Positions 59,564 to 64,000 of a stretch of 64,000 bases of DNA are shown here, one piece after another. Position 1 is the first letter of the stretch. The number at the start of each line of letters is the position of its first letter. The translations under genes and the position numbers were made by a program. The stretch covers positions 7,460 to 71,459 of the forward strand of contig NZ_CABQHJ010000009.1 of assembly GCF_902463975.1 (NCBI RefSeq), given 5' to 3'. The stretch is from Phascolarctobacterium_A sp902463975 (lineage in GTDB: Bacteria > Bacillota > Negativicutes > Acidaminococcales > Acidaminococcaceae). The notes under the pieces were generated by a model that did not search any database, had not been told where the DNA came from, and saw nothing but the letters and a program-made list of their open reading frames with translations.

Positions 59564-59752
59564 ATGGCTGATAAAGTAGATGTAGTTACATCGTGGAGTA
59601 ATGCTGGAACTTATACCTTCACCGTTCCGGAAGGTGTTACTGAAATTACTGTAGAGATTTCAGGAGCTGGAGCTGGCGGTTACGGAAGAAATTACGACAA
59701 TAGTGGTAGCGGTGGTAGCGCTGGCGAAGGAAGCGGCGGTGAAGGTAACTAA
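59564..59752 (+). CDS. N-terminal half of a glycine-rich fibre module, 62 aa
   Basis: Starts with TSWSNAGTYTFTVPEGVTEITVEISGAGAGG, the standard opening of glycine-rich fibre modules; compare TVGTYSLRIPAGVTKIYVTGCGGGAGG in the gene at 60827. It then ends abruptly in a Gly/Ser/Glu run at TAA. The missing half starts the gene at 60827. The radical SAM gene lies exactly between. It may be a cut gene, a stand-alone subunit, or a substrate peptide for the enzyme. Confidence 0.7.
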   Translation: MADKVDVVTSWSNAGTYTFTVPEGVTEITVEISGAGAGGYGRNYDNSGSGGSAGEGSGGEGN

Positions 59753-59759
59753 AACGATC

Positions 59760-60824
59760 ATGAAAAACTTTAGTGAAGAAATACATAAGCTTAATGACCT
59801 TGGAGCTATTTACCTTCTTCTTGGTGCTGCCTGTAATATGTCATGTAGGCATTGCGTTCAGACCCCTATAAAAAGCTGCTTTAACCTTTCTCCGCAAGGG
59901 GAAAACTTATCGCAAGAGGTTAAAGACTTTATAGTTGCGTGGAGTAACCTGCCTTGGAAATACGCTGAAAATAATCCGCGCCGATTATATTTTTGGGGTG
60001 GAGAACCTTTGCTTTATTGGGAAACCATTAAGAAGCTTGTGCTTGAATTTAAACAAAGCGGCGTAAAGAATGTCAGCTATAGAATTTTTAGCAATGGATT
60101 GCTTTTAAATGATGAAATAGTTGACTTCTGTAATGAGAATGATATTTGGTTTATTATGAGCTATGATGCACCAAATGCAAGAGCGGCGAGAAATGCAGTA
60201 CCTAGTAAAGAAGCCTGCAAGAAGTTTTTACGTATAAGAAAAAGAACTGTCAATACTGTTTTTAATGCTATTAATGATAATATGGCAGAAGCTTTTGATT
60301 GGCTACATTATACGTTTCCTGAAACAGAAATTACTTGCGGTTTTATTAATGTACTGAGCGAGCATACACCTCTTGACCTATATCAATTTAAGCCTAATGT
60401 AGTAAAAAAATCGGTTAAGAATTTGTGGCTGATCGCAAAATCTGATAGTAAGATTGCTCCATATATTCGACATTGGTTCTACTCAAAAATTTTGCGTGTA
60501 AGGAATTTTGATAAAGAAGAATTTTATGAATATCCTTATCCGCCTTGCCGTCCTGCCGTTGTAAGCCTTAGCGTAAATTTTAACGGAGAAGTTATGCTGT
60601 GTCATAATACTGATAGAATTGTTGGGCATATTACAGATAACTTTGTAGAGTTACAAGAAAAGCATAGAAAAATTTTCAATGAACTTCTGCCTGTTAAATG
60701 TAAAACTTGTGAGCATTTGGATATTTGCCGTTGCATTTGTCCTATTGCGGTGCAAAAAGATGGCGAATTATGTTATTGTGAATATTTGCGGGAATTTTGG
60801 GGAGCAGTAAAAGAGGTGATGTAG
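59760..60824 (+). CDS. Radical SAM/SPASM-domain protein
   Basis: A 354-aa radical SAM enzyme. CNMSCRHC (Cys25, 29, 32; CX3CX2C) binds the catalytic 4Fe-4S cluster; FWGGEPLL is the GGEP SAM motif. The C-terminal SPASM domain is complete: C263-X12-G-X4-C281, C314-X2-C317-X5-C323-X3-C327 and C338/C340, enough for auxiliary clusters. SPASM enzymes usually modify peptides or proteins. ATG 59760 is 7 nt after the preceding stop. It is AT-rich and sits in the fibre operon between two glycine-rich genes, the likely substrates by context only. Confidence 0.93.
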   Translation: MKNFSEEIHKLNDLGAIYLLLGAACNMSCRHCVQTPIKSCFNLSPQGENLSQEVKDFIVAWSNLPWKYAENNPRRLYFWGGEPLLYWETIKKLVLEFKQSGVKNVSYRIFSNGLLLNDEIVDFCNENDIWFIMSYDAPNARAARNAVPSKEACKKFLRIRKRTVNTVFNAINDNMAEAFDWLHYTFPETEITCGFINVLSEHTPLDLYQFKPNVVKKSVKNLWLIAKSDSKIAPYIRHWFYSKILRVRNFDKEEFYEYPYPPCRPAVVSLSVNFNGEVMLCHNTDRIVGHITDNFVELQEKHRKIFNELLPVKCKTCEHLDICRCICPIAVQKDGELCYCEYLREFWGAVKEVM

Positions 60825-60826
60825 AA

Positions 60827-62590
60827 ATGGCTACAGTAGGTTATGGCGAACGTGTAACAAGAACTATCAGTGTTACGCCTGGCACGCAGTACACTGTTAC
60901 TATTGGTGCTGGTGGAAAAGGTGGCGAAGGTATAACAGCATACAATTCTAATTATATTTATGGTACAGCCGGAGAAGCTTCTTCTGCGTTAGGCGTGACT
61001 GCCAGAGGTGGCGTTTATAATGGCAGCAGTAACACTAATTACTCTAACGGCGGTTCTCCTGCTGGCAAGTCGAGCGGAAGTCAAGGCAGTACAGGCGGTG
61101 ACGGTGTAGACGGATTTTGTATTTTATCTTACAAGGTTGACAAAGATAAGTATTCCCAAAAAATGAGTAGCATTCCAGAAACTGTTTTCGAGGTGCAAAA
61201 AAAGGACGGCTCGAAGTATCTGCTGTATAAAGATGTAGTTACGTTGAAGCGTGTAAGGATTATATATAAAACCGTAGGCACATACAGTTTAAGAATTCCT
61301 GCCGGCGTTACAAAAATATATGTTACTGGTTGTGGTGGTGGAGCAGGCGGTATTACTGTTGGTGCTTATAATTCCTGCCCCACGTTGGATATGCAAGCAG
61401 GAAATGGTGGAGATACAAAAGTTGGCAGTTATGTTATTCCTGGCGGACAAGGTGCAACTGCTACCTTAAGAAGTGGTAATGTAATGACTGTTAATCAGCC
61501 TGCTGCTTCTAAAAATGGCGTAAGAGGTCAATATGTTACCGCTAATAACAGAGATTTTTCTGTACATGGATATGGTTTTTTACTTAACAAGAATGGTGTT
61601 GCTACTTTAGCAGACGTAATGGGTAAGGTTGGATATTATTATGCTAATGTGCTTGGAACTAAAGATAGTGTAACTTACGCACCTACAGGAACTTTTGAAT
61701 CGTTTAACATCTATGGTGCAGGTGGCGGTTCGTTTCACTTCTATGACTCTGATGGCACTTCTAATCAAATTGGTGTCGCAGGAAACAGCGGTGCTTATGT
61801 TGCTGATGCAGAAGTTGAAGTAATTCCAAACAGCACGATTCAGATTGTTGTAGGTGCAGGAGGTAAAAACACCTTTTATAGTAATGACAACGACCGTGCA
61901 GGACGTTTTAGAGTGAGTGACGGAACACAAGGTTTTGTTATCATTGAATACGGTGGAACAACACCATATATACCTACAGTAAATAAAAAAGCTGAATTGG
62001 TGTGTAGATGCTATTTAGATGATAATGTTATTATGGGAAGCACAGTTACAGTTAATGGGGAAACACATCATACTAATCAATTAGGAGTATTCTCTTTATT
62101 AAATACATGGGGTAGAAAAGAGAAGCTTACATTTGAATATATTGATAGTAGTGGAGTTTTACATACTGCGGTATATAACGTGCAATACGGGGCAATAGAA
62201 GTGCTAGAAGTGAAATTTATATCTGTAATAACAGGGGAAAAACACTTTAGTTCTTCTGAAACCACGGCATCTTTTACTGTTCCGATTGGTATTACAAAAA
62301 TTAAAGTTGATGCAGATTGCCTAATAGCTGATGCACCATTTGAAGAGGATGTTAGCTATGCAATTTCTGTTATAAATAACAGTACAAAAAAAGTATGGGG
62401 AAGTGGATATAGTTACTCCGACCTTGAGGATGGAGGTAACACCGACCACCAAGACATGCACAGTATAGTTGCAGTTACAGCTGGGAAAACGTATACTCTG
62501 ACACTTAATATTTCTGATTCTGTTGATGGAGTTACATTTAGTTGGGGCACTGATATTAATGAGTTGACTGCAACGGTGAGTGATTTATAA
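60827..62590 (+). CDS. Glycine-rich tail fibre protein (C-half of one module plus a whole module)
   Basis: A 587-aa protein, ATG 60827 after AGAGGTGATGTAGAA. It begins in mid-module with GYGERVTRTISVTPGTQYTVTIGAGGKGGEG, normally the second half of a glycine-rich domain. Next comes an intact module (about 155-390) and beta-rich C-terminal domains. It is likely a receptor-binding fibre. Cys residues occur in VTGCGGGAGG and VCRCY, unusual for a fibre. Confidence 0.8.
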   Translation: MATVGYGERVTRTISVTPGTQYTVTIGAGGKGGEGITAYNSNYIYGTAGEASSALGVTARGGVYNGSSNTNYSNGGSPAGKSSGSQGSTGGDGVDGFCILSYKVDKDKYSQKMSSIPETVFEVQKKDGSKYLLYKDVVTLKRVRIIYKTVGTYSLRIPAGVTKIYVTGCGGGAGGITVGAYNSCPTLDMQAGNGGDTKVGSYVIPGGQGATATLRSGNVMTVNQPAASKNGVRGQYVTANNRDFSVHGYGFLLNKNGVATLADVMGKVGYYYANVLGTKDSVTYAPTGTFESFNIYGAGGGSFHFYDSDGTSNQIGVAGNSGAYVADAEVEVIPNSTIQIVVGAGGKNTFYSNDNDRAGRFRVSDGTQGFVIIEYGGTTPYIPTVNKKAELVCRCYLDDNVIMGSTVTVNGETHHTNQLGVFSLLNTWGRKEKLTFEYIDSSGVLHTAVYNVQYGAIEVLEVKFISVITGEKHFSSSETTASFTVPIGITKIKVDADCLIADAPFEEDVSYAISVINNSTKKVWGSGYSYSDLEDGGNTDHQDMHSIVAVTAGKTYTLTLNISDSVDGVTFSWGTDINELTATVSDL

Positions 62591-62601
62591 GGAGGTAAAA
62601 A

Positions 62602-63186
62602 ATGGCAAGTACAACAGGTAAGCTAGAGAAAATTCATGTATTCCCTAGTTATAACAGCTTCAATAAAAATATCTCTAGTGTAGGGAGTGATGATTTTGCT
62701 TTTGTTAAGATAGATTTGTTAGATAAACTGGCAGGAAATACTACACCTACCCTTGTAGCGTTGATTGACTGGGATACCATGAAAACAAGAAACGGTGGAA
62801 CAGATGTAAGAAACATTAACAATACTTCCACAGGCATTAAAGCTTATGGTGGCGATTCTTCTTTTCCAACAACATCGGGTGGAAGTGACAGTAGAAAAGG
62901 CACGATAATGCTTAAAGAATCTTATACACTGTATGATAAGATTTTGGTAGTTGGAAATAATGATAGTGGTACTTATTCATCATACACTTTGTGGGATGTT
63001 TGGGAATTACAAAAAGCATTTTCTGAGGGGTCTTATCTTAATTTTTTTGGCACTAGTGACCAGTATTGGGGCCTGTATTCTGGGGTACAATCTGGAACAA
63101 CTACTCATCCTCTTTCGACAGATACTGTTTGGTACACTGAAATCCAAAACTGCTCTATTATTGAAATTTATGGTGTTAAGTATTAA
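62602..63186 (+). CDS. Probable receptor-binding fibre tip, 194 aa
   Basis: A beta-rich Ser/Thr/Gly protein with no coiled coil and no recognised family (HVFPSYNSFNKNISS; LYSGVQSGTTTHPLS). Position between the long fibre and the DUF4376 gene, and AT-rich codons, suit an exchanged receptor-binding module. Confidence 0.6.
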   Translation: MASTTGKLEKIHVFPSYNSFNKNISSVGSDDFAFVKIDLLDKLAGNTTPTLVALIDWDTMKTRNGGTDVRNINNTSTGIKAYGGDSSFPTTSGGSDSRKGTIMLKESYTLYDKILVVGNNDSGTYSSYTLWDVWELQKAFSEGSYLNFFGTSDQYWGLYSGVQSGTTTHPLSTDTVWYTEIQNCSIIEIYGVKY

Positions 63187-63199
63187 AGAGGTGAAATAA

Positions 63200-63784
63200 A
63201 TGTTTTATTTGTTTAAAAACAAAAAAGGTATTGCTATTAGTGCTTCTGAAGATTCTTTGAAAAACTACATTGTAGGCATGGATAATGGTGTTGACGAGTA
63301 TGTTATTAAAAATATTAGTTCTTCTGCTACTCCTACTGATTTATCCCTTAGTGAAAACGGTGATGTTGTTTTCCCAAAAGATGATGAGGAACTTATTTTA
63401 GCGTTTCAAAAGAAACTTAAGCTGAAAGAGATTAACGAGTGGACAGCAAGCAACATTACAGGCGGCTTTGTTAGCAGTGCCAGCGGCGAGGCTGTACGCT
63501 ATGACAGCGACAAGGAAACGCAGCTTACGATGCAAGGTATAGCCCTCAATGTCAGCACGCCGCTTTTTGCTGCAAAGTATCCTAACGGCTGCCCTGTGCG
63601 TGGCGTGGCTGAGGATGCAGAAAGCAAAACTGTATATTGGCTCACGCCCGAACAGGTTATGCAGTGGATGGCGGATTTGTCGATGCATATCGGCACCTGT
63701 AAACAAGCAGGCTGGGCGAAGCAGGCGGAAGTCGAGGCTTGTAAGACTGTTTTTGAGGTTGATTCTGTTACCTTAGGTGTATAA
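63200..63784 (+). CDS. DUF4376-like fibre/assembly protein
   Basis: A 194-aa protein. The C-terminal 110 residues match the DUF4376 pattern (NITGGFVSSASGEAVRYDSDKETQ ... VYWLTPEQVMQWMADLSMHIGTC), found at the end of fibre operons in Firmicutes phages. The first half is different and AT-rich, the second is GC-richer, so a domain swap is likely. Confidence 0.75.
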   Translation: MFYLFKNKKGIAISASEDSLKNYIVGMDNGVDEYVIKNISSSATPTDLSLSENGDVVFPKDDEELILAFQKKLKLKEINEWTASNITGGFVSSASGEAVRYDSDKETQLTMQGIALNVSTPLFAAKYPNGCPVRGVAEDAESKTVYWLTPEQVMQWMADLSMHIGTCKQAGWAKQAEVEACKTVFEVDSVTLGV

Positions 63785-63793
63785 AAACGCTGC

Positions 63794-63909
63794 AAGCCTT
63801 GATATGACTGGATTTGAGAGGTTTTTGTATGCTGGGGATATTGTAATAACCTGTTAGCAACGCGCTAAATGCAGTCAAGACAAGGCTTTTAGGGCATCGG
63901 TATGGCCGA
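63794..63909. other. Structured intergenic region after the fibre genes
   Basis: AAGCCTTG and GACTG (63794-63810) pair with CAGTC and CAAGGCTT (63872-63888), leaving a 4x4 internal loop. Inside and after it are TTAGC/GCTAA (63853-63867) and ATCGG/CCGAT hairpins. A terminator, RNA element or a border of the next module is possible; no gene is seen in 63785-63996. Confidence 0.45.
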
Positions 63910-63996
63910 TATTAACAACACGTTAGCAACACTGCCTATATCATATCAATATAATGTATAGCTTATTATTATAAGGGAATGGGAGGTAATGAAAAA

Positions 63997-64000
63997 ATGA
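63997..64000 (+). CDS. Start of the next gene (cut by the window edge)
   Basis: ATG at 63997 follows GGGAGGTAATGAAAAA. Only the first codon is visible, so no product can be named; holin or lysis genes commonly follow here. Confidence 0.4.

Noticed and set aside
59753..60826. Intron or intein between the fibre halves
   Set aside because: The radical SAM gene fills the gap almost fully (7 and 2 nt flanks), leaving no room for intron RNA, and there are no intein motifs.
57924..63186. Diversity-generating retroelement acting on the fibres
   Set aside because: Mtd-N-like domains are present, but no reverse transcriptase or template/variable repeat pair is seen in the window.

Overview
The window joins a bacterial chromosome (1 to about 19,766) to a large part of an integrated prophage (about 19,767 to 64,000, continuing past the right edge). 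The host looks like a Firmicute that makes meso-diaminopimelate peptidoglycan, probably a member of the Negativicutes. The evidence is the division/cell-wall gene order, the DNPR motif in MurE, the DUF881 and small-basic-protein genes before ftsZ, and strong Shine-Dalgarno sites. The species cannot be fixed from sequence alone.

Region 1 (1-11,446) is a dcw cluster: murE (3' end), murF, mraY, murD, murG, murC, ddl, ftsQ, a DUF881 gene, sbp, ftsZ, then nrdR and a small exported protein. Most genes overlap or nearly touch, as in one operon. murB, ftsW and ftsA are not in their usual places. Region 2 (11,571-18,474) is a housekeeping block: pgeF/yfiH, an alpha/beta hydrolase, a cyclophilin lipoprotein, phoH, ybeY, cdd, era, a CorC-like CBS protein and recO. 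The last six form one operon. era and the corC-like gene appear to start at ATA and ATC. Region 3 (18,500-19,760) holds four small unknown genes and a terminator.

The prophage starts at a 3' fragment of a tRNA-Arg(UCU) gene (attL) followed by a tyrosine integrase. Between the integrase and the CI-like repressor lies a leftward accessory island: rhuM and two different Abi_2/AbiF-like HEPN genes. Each Abi gene is preceded by a leader of the same layout: a hairpin, a middle stem, and a stretch at the promoter -10 that is complementary to the hairpin loop. The island is divided by duplicated copies of the repressor's 3' end. The rightward early region (25,481-35,099) holds a Cro-like protein, excisionase-like and XRE regulators, a PC4-like protein, many tiny Cys-rich or membrane proteins, dUTPase, a HUH replication protein, RusA and an ArpU-like late regulator. 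No helicase, primase or recombinase was recognised.

The late region is a mosaic. The head module is lambda-type (Nu1/GpA terminase, GpW-like protein, portal, ClpP-type protease with a nested scaffold start, decoration protein, capsid). The tail module is P2-type and contractile (sheath, tube, E/E' frameshift chaperones, tape measure, X, D, V, PAAR, U, W, J, I, H). Two cargo insertions interrupt it: a 36-residue reverse-strand membrane protein, and a 2.7-kb cassette with ImmA/IrrE, a two-TM protein, an RHH regulator and a Bro/KilA-type antirepressor.

The fibre region (56,735-63,784) holds the most unusual gene: a radical SAM/SPASM enzyme placed exactly between the two halves of a glycine-rich fibre module. 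Lysis genes and attR lie outside the window.
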